Source: Actinacidiphila glaucinigra (GTDB lineage Bacteria > Actinomycetota > Actinomycetes > Streptomycetales > Streptomycetaceae). Taken from it: a stretch of DNA of 64,000 bases. The DNA is taken from contig NZ_FZOF01000002.1 of NCBI RefSeq assembly GCF_900188405.1, forward strand, positions 549,469 through 613,468, written 5' to 3'. A program made the translations under genes and the position numbers. Below the pieces are notes generated by a model. The model did not search any database. It was not told where the DNA came from and saw only the letters and a list, made by a program, of their open reading frames with translations. Within the stretch, counting starts at the first letter, position 1. Each line of letters starts with the position of its first letter. Below are positions 46,585 through 55,885 of the stretch, one piece after another.

Positions 46585-47253
46585 TCAGCCGCCCGGGGTG
46601 ACCAGCCGCGCCTCGTACGCGAAGACCGCCGCCTGGGTCCGGTCGCGCAGCCCCAGCTTCACCAGGACCCGGCTCACGTGGGTCTTGACCGTCGACTCGG
46701 CGACCACCAGATGGTCGGCGATCTCCGCGTTGGACAGCCCCTGGGCGACCAGCACCAGGACCTCCGTCTCACGTTCGGTGAGCTCCCCCACCCGGTCCTG
46801 GGCGGGCGGCCGGGGAGTGCCCAGCCGGTTGAACTCGGTGATCAGCCGCCTGGTGATCGCCGGGGCGAGCAGCGCGTCGCCGGCCGCCACGATCCGCACG
46901 CCGTCCGCGAGCTGGCGGGCCGAGGCGTCCTTGAGCAGGAAGCCGGACGCGCCCGCGCGCAGCGCCTGGTAGACGTACTCGTCGAGGTCGAAGGTGGTCA
47001 GTACCAGCACCTTCGCGTCGGCGTCCGCGGCGACGATCTCCCGGGTGGCCTCCAGCCCGTTGAGCTCCGGCATGCGGATGTCCATCAGCACGACGTCCGG
47101 CCGCAGCGCCGCGACCTGCTCGACCGCCTGCCGCCCGTCGACGGCCTCGCCGACGACCTCGATGTCCGGCTGGGCGCCCAGCAGCACCGAGAAGCCCTCG
47201 CGGACCATCATCTGGTCGTCCGCGATCAGCACCCGGATGATATCGCCGCTCAT
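46585..47253 (-). CDS. NarL/LuxR-type response regulator
   Basis: A 222-residue protein. The receiver domain (about 7-120) has phosphoacceptor Asp58 in VVLMDIRMP, Asp12-Asp13, and Lys at about 109 in FLLKD. The LuxR-type HTH is at about 155-215 (LTERETEVLVLVAQGLSNAEIADHLVVAESTVKTH). Start ATG 47253 overlaps the histidine-kinase stop by 4 nt. Its target genes are unknown but the downstream P450 is the nearest candidate. Confidence 0.95.
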   Translation of the reverse strand: MSGDIIRVLIADDQMMVREGFSVLLGAQPDIEVVGEAVDGRQAVEQVAALRPDVVLMDIRMPELNGLEATREIVAADADAKVLVLTTFDLDEYVYQALRAGASGFLLKDASARQLADGVRIVAAGDALLAPAITRRLITEFNRLGTPRPPAQDRVGELTERETEVLVLVAQGLSNAEIADHLVVAESTVKTHVSRVLVKLGLRDRTQAAVFAYEARLVTPGG

Positions 47254-48545
47254 GCGCGCTCCCCGGGGACCGGGATGAACACGGTGACCTCGTAGCCGCC
47301 GTCCTCGGCCGGCCCGTCGGTCATCTCGCCGCTCAGCATCGCCACCCGCTCCCGCATGCCGGCGATCCCGTGCCCGGCGCCCGGCGAGGGCTTGACCAGC
47401 CCGCGCGGCGGGCCGTTGACGACGCGCAGCCCGAGCCCGCCGAGTACGTAGCTGACCTCGACCCGGGCGGCGGCGCCCGGCGCGTGCCGCAGCGTGTTGC
47501 TCAGTGCCTCCTGGATGATCCGGTACGCCGACAGCTCCACGCCCTGCGGCAGCTCGCGCACCGCGCCGGTCACCGTCCGCTCCACGTCCAGCCCCGCCTC
47601 GCGCACATTGGCGACGAGCCGGTCGAGGTCGGCGAGGGTCGGCTGCGGCGCGTCGGGGGCCTGGTAGTCCTCGGCGCGTACGACGCCCAGGACGCGGCGC
47701 AGCTCGGTCAGGGCTATGACGGCGTTCTCGCGGATGATCGAGAAGCTCCTGGTCAGCTCCTCGGGCGGGTTCTCCACGCGGTACGGCGCGGCCTCCGCCT
47801 GGATCGCGATCACGGACATGTGGTGGGCGACGACGTCGTGCAGTTCGCGGGCGATGGTCGTGCGCTCCTCCAGCAGCGTGCGCCGGGTCCGCTCGACCTC
47901 GGTCACGGCGACCTGGGCGGCGACCTCCTGCCGGGACTGGCGCAGCCCGCGCACCGCCGACACGACCGACAGCACGACGGCGGAGAGGAAGATCATGATG
48001 AACGGGTCCGAGCCGTACATGCCCGACAGCGGCTGGAAGACCAGCGCCAAGGCGGCGGTGAGCAGCCACATCTCGGCGGCCACCCGCGCCCGGGTGCGCG
48101 CCGCCACCACGGCCAGCACCGTCAGGTGCGCGACGAAGCTCGTGTCCGTCCACGGGTAGGTGGACGACCACGATTCACCGGTGAACACGCCGGTGAGCAC
48201 CGTGGCCCCGACGGACAGCCACCACGCCCCGATCGGCCGGAACATCGTGGTGAGCAGGGGCACGGCGATCAGCAGCGCCAGCACCAGGCCGCCCGGCCCG
48301 CCCTGGCTCTCCAGCGAGACGAACATCAGGAAGAAGGTGAAGGCGGTCAGCGCCGCGTGCGGCAGCCAGCGCCCGTACCCCCGGAGCCTGCGCGGCACCA
48401 GGGCGAGCAGCGCGTGCCCTTCCCGCAGCGGCGCCATCGGCCGGAAGGCGAAGGCGTCGGTGATCAGGTCGTGCCGCAGCCCGCTGAGGGCGCCGCGGGC
48501 CATGCGGAGCTCGGTCCGCAGCGAGGTCTGGCTTGTCTCGGTCAC
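47250..48545 (-). CDS. Sensor histidine kinase (DesK/NarX type)
   Basis: The protein has 431 residues. Six hydrophobic spans lie in the first 200 residues (roughly 64-80, 85-102, 107-122, 138-150, 160-175, 183-200), with little outside the membrane, so it may sense the membrane itself or a small lipophilic signal. A HisKA_3 domain has phosphoacceptor His236 in RELHDVVAHHM. The HATPase_c part ends with GHGIAGMRERVAML (about 382-395). It is coupled to the regulator by a 4-nt overlap. Confidence 0.93.
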   Translation of the reverse strand: MTETSQTSLRTELRMARGALSGLRHDLITDAFAFRPMAPLREGHALLALVPRRLRGYGRWLPHAALTAFTFFLMFVSLESQGGPGGLVLALLIAVPLLTTMFRPIGAWWLSVGATVLTGVFTGESWSSTYPWTDTSFVAHLTVLAVVAARTRARVAAEMWLLTAALALVFQPLSGMYGSDPFIMIFLSAVVLSVVSAVRGLRQSRQEVAAQVAVTEVERTRRTLLEERTTIARELHDVVAHHMSVIAIQAEAAPYRVENPPEELTRSFSIIRENAVIALTELRRVLGVVRAEDYQAPDAPQPTLADLDRLVANVREAGLDVERTVTGAVRELPQGVELSAYRIIQEALSNTLRHAPGAAARVEVSYVLGGLGLRVVNGPPRGLVKPSPGAGHGIAGMRERVAMLSGEMTDGPAEDGGYEVTVFIPVPGERA

Positions 48546-48641
48546 GCTCTCACGGTAGGGACTCCGTACGTCGCCGTCGTCACCTGCGAAGACGATGTAC
48601 CGGCGTCATCCTCAAGGAGGACCCCCACGCGGGAGGAGGCC

Positions 48642-49586
48642 TCACCAGGCGAGCTGGGCGATCTCCTCGGCGACCACGGCCGCCGCGTCCGCCGCCGGGT
48701 CGATCACCGGGAAGTGGCCCACCCCCTCCAGCAGGGTCAGCTGGACCTCCTCCCCCGCCTTCGCCGAGGCCGCCGCGAAGGCCTCCGCGACCTGCGGCGG
48801 GACGACCTCGTCGCAGTCGCCGTGCACGACGGTCACGGGGATGCCGGTGGGCAGCAGCGCGGCCGGGTCGGTCTCCGCCCGGCGCCCGGCGAGCAGTTCG
48901 GGCCCGCCGAGGAGCTGGGCGACCGCTCCGGAGCACACGTCGTGCGCGACGGCGGCATCGAAGTCGGCGATGGGCGCGAGCGCCACCACCCCGCGCAGCG
49001 CCGGCGCGACGGGGCGGTGCCAGCGCGAGCCGGCCGGCAGTACGTGCCGGGCGGCCGCCCACAACGCGAGGTGCCCGCCCGCCGAGTGACCGGTCAGCAC
49101 GATCCGCCGGACGTCCACGCCGTCCGCGCCGAGGGCGGTCACGGCCAGCTCCGGCACCGCGTCGGTGGCGGCCGCGACGTCGTCGAAGGTGTCCGGCCAG
49201 CGGCCCGCGGCCGTACCGCCGTTGCCCCGGCGGTACTCCACCGAGGCCACCGCGAAGCCGTGCCGGGCGAGCAGAGCGGCCAGCGGCGAGACGTGCGTCC
49301 TGTCGTAAGCCGCCCGCCAGGCGCCGCCGTGCAGCAGCACGACCAGCGGCCCCGGACGGGTGCCGCCGGCCGCGTGCCGCGGGCGGTAGAAGTCCACGAC
49401 CTGGTCCGGGTGCTCACCGTAGGCGGCGGTGGCGTCCGGCGGGACGGGGGCGTGCGAGAACGCGGACGCCTCCTCGGCCGCGATCCGCTCCGCGGGGTCC
49501 CGCGGAGCGGACTTCGGCCCCACCGCGTCGGCGCGGCCGTCGGCCCGTGCCGGAATGGTGTCGCTCGACGAGGTGGGGTCGGACAT
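48642..49586 (-). CDS. Alpha/beta hydrolase, likely kynurenine formamidase
   Basis: A 314-residue soluble hydrolase. The oxyanion motif HGGAW is at 86-90. The nucleophile is Ser168 in GHSAGG, with Asp in HGDCDEVVP (about 263) and His in GVGHFP (about 291). It lies 3 nt downstream of kynureninase, which follows tryptophan dioxygenase on the same strand. The only missing enzyme of tryptophan-to-anthranilate degradation is arylformamidase, and the esterase-like fold fits the animal/yeast-type enzyme (HGGxW). The assignment rests on operon context. A general esterase is the alternative. The first 45 residues are disordered and acidic. Confidence 0.75.
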   Translation of the reverse strand: MSDPTSSSDTIPARADGRADAVGPKSAPRDPAERIAAEEASAFSHAPVPPDATAAYGEHPDQVVDFYRPRHAAGGTRPGPLVVLLHGGAWRAAYDRTHVSPLAALLARHGFAVASVEYRRGNGGTAAGRWPDTFDDVAAATDAVPELAVTALGADGVDVRRIVLTGHSAGGHLALWAAARHVLPAGSRWHRPVAPALRGVVALAPIADFDAAVAHDVCSGAVAQLLGGPELLAGRRAETDPAALLPTGIPVTVVHGDCDEVVPPQVAEAFAAASAKAGEEVQLTLLEGVGHFPVIDPAADAAAVVAEEIAQLAW

Positions 49587-49589
49587 GCG

Positions 49590-50816
49590 TTACCGCGTTC
49601 CTTCCAGGACCTGGGCCAGCACCCGCGCCGCCCGCTCCGCGTCGGCGAAGCGCGTGTACAGCGGGGTGAATCCGAAGCGGAGGATATCCGGCTCACGGAA
49701 GTCGCCGACGACGCCCCTGGCAATCAGCTCGCCCATCACCGCGCCCGCGTCGGAGCAGCGCAGCGCGACCTGGCTGCCCCGCTCCGCGTGCTCGGCCGGG
49801 GTGACCGACCGTACGACGCCGTCCGGCACGTACGCCGCGACGCACTCCAGGAAGAAGTCGGTGAGGGCCAGGCTCTTGGCCCGGACGGCGTCCAGGGACA
49901 CGCCGTCCCAGACGTCGAGGGCCGTGTCCAGCGCCAGCAGCGACAGGATCTCCGGGGTGCCGACCCGGCCGCGGACGCTGCCGTCGGCGGGCCGGTAGGC
50001 GGCCTCCATCGCGAACGGGTCGCGGTGGGAGTTCCAGCCGGGCAGCGGGGAGTCGAAACGAGGCTGCAGGTCACGGCGGACGTACAGGTACGCGGGCGCG
50101 CCGGGGCCGCCGTTGAGGTACTTGTACGTGCAGCCGACGGCCAGGTCCACGCCGTGCTCGTCCAGGCCGACCGGCAGGGCACCGGCCGTGTGGCAGAGGT
50201 CCCAGACCACCAGGGCGCCGGCCGCGTGCACGGCGGCGGTGGTGCCCGGCAGGTCGTGCAGCCGGCCGGTGCGGTAGTCGACGTGGTTGACCAGCGCGAC
50301 GGCGGTGCGCGGGCCCGCCGCGGCGGCGATGTCCGCGGCGTCGACCGCGCGGATCGCGCACCCGGTCATGCGGGCCGCGGACTCCGCGATGTACCCGTCC
50401 GTGGGAAAGGTGGTGGCGTCGACCAGCACCTCGTCGCGGGCCGGGTCGGCCTGCTGCGCCATCCGGACGGCGCCGACGACGGCCTTGAAGACGTTGACGC
50501 TGGTGGAGTCACCGGCCACGATCTGGCCGGGGGCGGCACCGGTCAGCGCTCCGATGCGGTCGCCGATCCGCTCCGGCGCCGTCCACCAGCCGCTCTCGGT
50601 CCAGGAGCGGATGCGCAACTGCCCCCACTCGCGCCCGACGACGTCGGCGATGCGGTCCTGCACGCCCGCGGGCAGCGCGCCCAGGGAGTTGCCGTCCAGG
50701 TAGACGGTGGCGTCGTCCAGGACGAAGCGGTCGCGGAGCTTGGCCAGCTCGTCGGTCGTGTCGAGACGGGCGGCCTTCGCCGCGGGGGACTCGGTGGGCT
50801 TCGTCGCGTCAGACAT
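49590..50816 (-). CDS. kynU: Kynureninase
   Basis: A 408-residue PLP enzyme that splits kynurenine to anthranilate and alanine. Motifs: YLDGNSLGALP (about 39-49), the Schiff-base lysine in CTYKYLNGGPGAPAYLYV (about 228-245), WDLCHTAGALP and RVGTPEILSLLALD. Length matches the family. The ATG at 50816 overlaps the dioxygenase stop by 8 nt, and the hydrolase begins 3 nt after its stop. Confidence 0.95.
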   Translation of the reverse strand: MSDATKPTESPAAKAARLDTTDELAKLRDRFVLDDATVYLDGNSLGALPAGVQDRIADVVGREWGQLRIRSWTESGWWTAPERIGDRIGALTGAAPGQIVAGDSTSVNVFKAVVGAVRMAQQADPARDEVLVDATTFPTDGYIAESAARMTGCAIRAVDAADIAAAAGPRTAVALVNHVDYRTGRLHDLPGTTAAVHAAGALVVWDLCHTAGALPVGLDEHGVDLAVGCTYKYLNGGPGAPAYLYVRRDLQPRFDSPLPGWNSHRDPFAMEAAYRPADGSVRGRVGTPEILSLLALDTALDVWDGVSLDAVRAKSLALTDFFLECVAAYVPDGVVRSVTPAEHAERGSQVALRCSDAGAVMGELIARGVVGDFREPDILRFGFTPLYTRFADAERAARVLAQVLEGTR

Positions 50817-51642
50817 GGCTGCGGGCCGTCCAGAGCTCGGGGAACACGTTCTTGGTGGCGCGCTTCTCCAGCCAGGAGACCCCGGCGGAGCCTCCGGTGC
50901 CGGTCTTGGCGCCCATCGCGCGGCGGGTCGCCACCAGATGGTCGTTGCGCCAGCGCCACACCAGCTCGGCCACCTCGGTCAGCGCCTCGCCCAGCCGGAC
51001 GAGTTCGCTCTCCTGGTCACCGGAGTAGACGGCCTGCCAGGCCCGCTCGACGGCCGGGTCGGCCTCGTAGCGCTGCGAGAGGTCGTCGCGCTGCGGGATG
51101 TCGTGGCCGCGGCGGGCCATCAGCCGCAGCACCTCGTCGTAGAGGCTGGGCTCGTGCAGCGCCTTCTGCAGTTCGTCGTGCACCCGCGGCGCTCCGCGGT
51201 GCGGGACCAGCATCGACGCGGACTTCTCGCCGAGCAGGAACTCCATGCGCCGGTACATCGCCGACTGGAAGCCCGACCCCTCGCCCAGGGCGGCGCGATA
51301 GGCGTTGAACTGCGCCGGGGTGAGGTGGGCGATCGGCTCCCAGGATGCGTTGAGCGACTGCAGTTCGTAGGTGCTGCGCTTGAGCGCGGCCAGCGCCGTC
51401 GGCAGGTCGTCGGCCGCGAGCGCACGGGAGGCGGTCTCCCATTCGTGCACGATGACGGTGAACCACAGCTCCATGACCTGGGTCGTCACCAGGAAGACCA
51501 TCTCGCCGGGGTCGTCGGAGCGGGGGTGCTGCAGATGGGTGAGGACGTCGGCCTGGACGTAGTCCTCGTACGGGGTGGTCCCTTCGAAGTCCAGGTTCGG
51601 GGCCTCGGGGGCCGCCTGGGAAACGTCGGGGCGGTGGGACAT
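50809..51642 (-). CDS. Tryptophan 2,3-dioxygenase
   Basis: A 277-residue heme dioxygenase that opens the indole ring of tryptophan to N-formylkynurenine. Recognised by TTPYEDYVQADVLTHLQHP (about 20-38), VIVHEWETASRAL (about 66-78), FQSAMYRRMEFLLGEK (about 129-144) and WRWRNDHLVATRRAMG with the heme-ligand histidine (about 236). The family is cytosolic and tetrameric. It is the first gene of the kyn operon. The 205-nt region upstream, up to the DUF3151 gene, holds the promoter. Confidence 0.95.
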   Translation of the reverse strand: MSHRPDVSQAAPEAPNLDFEGTTPYEDYVQADVLTHLQHPRSDDPGEMVFLVTTQVMELWFTVIVHEWETASRALAADDLPTALAALKRSTYELQSLNASWEPIAHLTPAQFNAYRAALGEGSGFQSAMYRRMEFLLGEKSASMLVPHRGAPRVHDELQKALHEPSLYDEVLRLMARRGHDIPQRDDLSQRYEADPAVERAWQAVYSGDQESELVRLGEALTEVAELVWRWRNDHLVATRRAMGAKTGTGGSAGVSWLEKRATKNVFPELWTARSHV

Positions 51643-51783
51643 CGGTGTCTCCGTGGATACGAGCTACCAGGTAGCGGTCTGTCCCGCACGCCGTCGCGGC
51701 GGGACCCCGGTCCCCTCGGGCCCGCGCTCTACCGGCGCCGGGCCCAACGGGCATCATGCGTGGTCAGAGCGCGGTACGGCAAG

Positions 51784-51810
51784 ACCTGCCCGGCGGCACG
51801 CCGGGCAGGT
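51784..51810 (-). terminator. Terminator of the DUF3151 gene
   Basis: A perfect 12-bp stem ACCTGCCCGGCG / CGCCGGGCAGGT with a 3-nt loop, 38 nt beyond the DUF3151 stop (reverse strand). Confidence 0.8.
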
Positions 51811-51847
51811 CGCGGGTGGATGCCGTGGTCGACGGCGGGGCGGTGGC

Positions 51848-52261
51848 TCAGCCGAGGGTGTCGGCCGCGGTCTGCGAGGAGTCCCGCAGGAAGGTGCTGC
51901 AGCGCTCGTACTCCTCCTGCTCGCCGATCGCCTGGGCGGCCCGCGCCAGGGCGTGCAGGGCCCGCAGGAAGCCGCGGTTGGGCTCGTGCTCCCAGGGCAC
52001 CGGACCGTGGCCCTTCCAGCCGTTGCGGCGCAGCGCGTCCAGGCCCCGGTGGTAGCCGGTGCGGGCGTAGGCGTACGACTCGACGACCCGGCCGGCCTCG
52101 AAGGCGTCGTCCGCGAGCTGCGCCCAGGCCAGGGAGGACACCGGGTACTTGGCGGCGACCTCGGAGGGGGCCGCTCCCGAGGCGAGCAGCTCGCGCGGCT
52201 CGGGGTCGTCGGGCAGGTTCGTCGGGGGCGGTCCCCCGAGCAGGTTCTCGTTGATGGCCAT
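51848..52261 (-). CDS. DUF3151 family protein
   Basis: A 137-residue soluble protein found throughout actinobacteria. Conserved blocks are PVSSLAWAQLADDAFE, ESYAYARTGYHRGLDALRR, NGWKGHGPVPWEHEPN and GEQEEYERCSTFL. It is all-helical and resembles a TPR-like fold by pattern. Function unknown. It lies downstream of fba on the same strand, with a terminator-like stem between. Confidence 0.92.
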   Translation of the reverse strand: MAINENLLGGPPPTNLPDDPEPRELLASGAAPSEVAAKYPVSSLAWAQLADDAFEAGRVVESYAYARTGYHRGLDALRRNGWKGHGPVPWEHEPNRGFLRALHALARAAQAIGEQEEYERCSTFLRDSSQTAADTLG

Positions 52262-52279
52262 GGGTTCCAGTATGGCCGG

Positions 52280-52311
52280 GGCCCGGCCCCTCCACGTGGA
52301 AGGGCCGGGCC
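52280..52311 (-). terminator. Terminator of fba
   Basis: GGCCCGGCCC / GGGCCGGGCC with inner TCC-ACGT-GGA, 26 nt past the fba stop. Confidence 0.8.
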
Positions 52312-52336
52312 CGGTGCGTGCCGCCGTGCGGGGCGG

Positions 52337-53359
<1,023 letters not shown>

Positions 53360-53483
53360 GTGTCCGCTCCTTGTGATGTGCGGGTTGTTCGGTGAGTGAC
53401 CCTGACCTGGGATCGACGTCATCGTCGCCCCCATCTTGGCAGACTCGCGCGAGAGCTCCACACACTGCGCACCACGGACATAC

Positions 53484-53525
53484 CTCAGGGGTGAAGGGTT
53501 TCACGTGAAACCCTTCACCCCTGAG
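53484..53525 (-). terminator. Perfect 42-bp palindrome between pyrE and fba
   Basis: A full 42-bp dyad with centre TTTCACGTGAAA, followed by GAAAAGC on the plus strand. It lies 25 nt past the pyrE stop. It is probably its terminator, but the symmetric centre also resembles an operator. Confidence 0.8.
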
Positions 53526-53549
53526 GAAAAGCGCAGGTCAGACGACCAG

Positions 53550-54089
53550 TCAGCCCAGGTCGAGATCGTCCAGACCGAACGCGCGGACGTACGGAAGACC
53601 CGCCTCCGCGATGGCCGGAGCGGCGCCCCGCTCGACGATCACAGCGACGGCCACGACCTCGGCCCCGGCCTCGCGCGCGGCCTCCACGGCGGTCAGCGGC
53701 GAACCGCCCGTGGTCGAGGTGTCCTCGACGACCAGCACCCGCCGGCCCTTGATGTCCGGCCCCTCGATGCGCCGCTGCATCCCGTGCGCCTTCTGCGCCT
53801 TGCGCACCACGAAGGCGTCCAGCCTGCGGCCGCGGGCCGCGGCGGCGTGCAGCATCGAGGTGGCGACCGGGTCGGCGCCCAGGGTGAGTCCGCCGACGGC
53901 GTCGAAGTCCAGGTCGGCGGTGACGTCGAGCATCACCTGGCCCACCAGCGGAGCGGCCTCGGCGTCCAGCGTGATCCGGCGCAGGTCGATGTAGTAGTCG
54001 GCCTCGAGACCCGAGGAGAGGGTCACCTTGCCGTGCACCACGGCCTTGTCCTTGATCTGCTGCAGCAGGGCATCACGCGCGTCGCTCAT
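53550..54089 (-). CDS. pyrE: Orotate phosphoribosyltransferase
   Basis: A 179-residue enzyme of pyrimidine synthesis that joins orotate to PRPP to give OMP. The PRPP-binding loop is VLVVEDTSTTGGSPL (about 114-128). The flexible lysine region is VVRKAQKAHGMQRR (about 87-100). Type I PRTase fold. Starts ATG 54089. It is the last gene of a short run with the aldose epimerase (10-nt gap). The other pyr genes are not in the window. Confidence 0.95.
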   Translation of the reverse strand: MSDARDALLQQIKDKAVVHGKVTLSSGLEADYYIDLRRITLDAEAAPLVGQVMLDVTADLDFDAVGGLTLGADPVATSMLHAAAARGRRLDAFVVRKAQKAHGMQRRIEGPDIKGRRVLVVEDTSTTGGSPLTAVEAAREAGAEVVAVAVIVERGAAPAIAEAGLPYVRAFGLDDLDLG

Positions 54090-54099
54090 GGTCAGGAGC

Positions 54100-54930
54100 C
54101 TAGCCCAGCGGCTCCCAGGCCCAGGTCGCGCGGACCTCCAGCGGATCGATCGGGGTGACCAGGCGCGGCGCGGTGTTCAGCCCGTTCGGGGGACCCGACT
54201 GCGGCTCCACGCAGATGGCCGGGGGCTGTTCGTCGTAGACGACCACCCACTCGGCGGGGCTGGTGATCCGCAGCCGCAGCTCGTCCGGCCAGGTCAGGGT
54301 GACGTCCACACCGTCCGGCATGCCGAAGCAGTCGTCCCAGGGGCGGGGCTTGGTCTCCACCCGGCGGCCGGTGGGCAGGTGGTCGTCGCCGCGCTCCTCC
54401 ATCCAGCCGGGGGTGAAGTCGATCAGGGCGTCCTGCCCGCCCCGGCCGAGGTTGCGCAGGAACCAGGGGTGCCAGCCGGCCTGGGCCGGGAAGGAGTCGT
54501 CCGTGGTCTCCACGCTCATCGTGAGGTCGAGGCGGTCCTCGGACAGCTCGAAGCGCTGGCTGACCCGGCCCTTGTACGGCCAGGGCTCGGCCAGGTCGTA
54601 GTAGAAGCAGGCGCTGCCGCCGGTGGTGCCCGGGGCCGTCCGCCAGGCGACGTGCCGGCCGGTGCCGTGGATGGCGTGCGGGCCCGCGTCGCGCGGCATC
54701 TGGTGCAGCACCCCGCCGTTGCGGAACTGCCCGTCCCTGGTGCGGCCGCACCAGGGGACCATCGGGAACGACCCGAAGTTGGGGCCCTGCCGCAGCAGCT
54801 CGACGCCGCCGACCGTCAGCGAGCCGACACGGCAGCCGAGATCCGGAAGGATCGTCAGCCGTGCCGCTCCGGCTTCGAGTCGGACAGCGTGCTCGTCGTC
54901 TCGCCCGTCAGGGGTCTCATCCGTCGCCAC
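54100..54930 (-). CDS. Aldose 1-epimerase family protein
   Basis: A 276-residue galactose-mutarotase-like beta-sandwich. Motifs: GPNFGSFPMVPWCGRTRDGQF (about 49-69), HAIHGTGRHVAW with the catalytic histidine (about 85-96), and QAGWHPWFLRN with the second histidine (about 145-155). The catalytic glutamate may be in ICVEPQSGPPNG. It probably equilibrates sugar anomers or has a related role. The start is a GTG at 54930 without a strong ribosome site. It is 10 nt from both neighbours on the same strand. Confidence 0.88.
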   Translation of the reverse strand: MATDETPDGRDDEHAVRLEAGAARLTILPDLGCRVGSLTVGGVELLRQGPNFGSFPMVPWCGRTRDGQFRNGGVLHQMPRDAGPHAIHGTGRHVAWRTAPGTTGGSACFYYDLAEPWPYKGRVSQRFELSEDRLDLTMSVETTDDSFPAQAGWHPWFLRNLGRGGQDALIDFTPGWMEERGDDHLPTGRRVETKPRPWDDCFGMPDGVDVTLTWPDELRLRITSPAEWVVVYDEQPPAICVEPQSGPPNGLNTAPRLVTPIDPLEVRATWAWEPLG

Positions 54931-54940
54931 GGATCAGACC

Positions 54941-55828
54941 CTACGGGAACGAACGCCTGCGCCGCCGCAGCACCCGCCCCGCGACCACCGCGGACAGCAG
55001 CAGCGCCGCCGCGGCCGGCGCGTAGCGGCGCAGCGAGGCGGTCGCGGCACCGCTCTGCGGTGCGGGCACCGGCGCGTAGCGGCCGCGCGGCGGGGCGTGG
55101 TCGACCTCCTCGGCACTGCGGCCGATCAGGGTGCGGCGGGCGTGCGCGGCCTCGGCGGGCAGGTCGATCCCGGCCGGGTCCTCGGGCACCCCGGCCGCCG
55201 CGCCGCCCGCGGGCGGCACCTCCCCGGCGGCCTCACCGTCCGCGTCCTGCGGCTCGGGGAGTTCCTGCATTTCCTGCAGCTCCTCGGCGTCGTGCCCGGC
55301 GAACTCGTCGAGCTGCGCGGGCAGGTCGTCGGTGAGGTCCTCTACGGTGTCCGCCGCGGAGGGCTCGGCGGGGGACTCGGGCGCCCCGGCCGGGGCGTGC
55401 TCCTCCAGGTCCGAGGTGAGCGCCGCGACGAAACGGTCCAGCAACCGGTGGCCCGCGGCGGTGACCGTCGCCTCATCGTGGTCGGCGAGCCGCCCGTCGG
55501 CCTGCACGGAGCCGGTGACGGTGAGCAGCGCGCCGCCCGACACGCCGTCCACTCCGAGCTCCAGCGCCAGCTTGACCGTGCCCGCGCCGCGCGCCTCCAC
55601 CGCCTCGCCCTCGACGGCGAGCCCGCCGCCGCGCGGCACCAGCCGCAGGGTGCCGCGGTAGGTGATGGTCGAGCCGCCGATCCGGAGCCTCAGCCGGCCG
55701 GCGAGCCCGTCCTCGGCGCCGGCATCGCGCTGGAGGCCGGGCACGCAACGGGCCACGCGCTCCAGATCGGCGAGGGACCGGCGAATGGTTTCGGCCGGAA
55801 ACGGAACGAACACCTCATGCGGCTCCAT
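54941..55828 (-). CDS. SRPBCC-domain (CoxG-like) membrane-anchored protein
   Basis: A 295-residue protein. The N-terminal 145 residues resemble the START/CoxG domain (FPAETIRRSLADLERVARCVPGL, VEGEAVEARGAGTVKLALEL). Then an acidic linker (EELQEMQELPEPQDADGE) and a C-terminal transmembrane helix (about 270-288) with a basic tail (RRRRRSFP). It is therefore probably attached to the membrane with the domain in the cytosol. Partner and ligand are unknown. No CO dehydrogenase genes are near. It is upstream of the aldose epimerase. Confidence 0.75.
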   Translation of the reverse strand: MEPHEVFVPFPAETIRRSLADLERVARCVPGLQRDAGAEDGLAGRLRLRIGGSTITYRGTLRLVPRGGGLAVEGEAVEARGAGTVKLALELGVDGVSGGALLTVTGSVQADGRLADHDEATVTAAGHRLLDRFVAALTSDLEEHAPAGAPESPAEPSAADTVEDLTDDLPAQLDEFAGHDAEELQEMQELPEPQDADGEAAGEVPPAGGAAAGVPEDPAGIDLPAEAAHARRTLIGRSAEEVDHAPPRGRYAPVPAPQSGAATASLRRYAPAAAALLLSAVVAGRVLRRRRRSFP

Positions 55829-55885
55829 GCCGCGAGCCTAATCCGCCGGGCGGCCCTTCGGTGCCCTTTCACCGCCGGTTCGCCC

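Noticed and set aside
47370..51308. 1312-residue forward frame opposite the sensor kinase and kyn genes
   Set aside because: It covers several real genes in antisense and has no start signal or domain.
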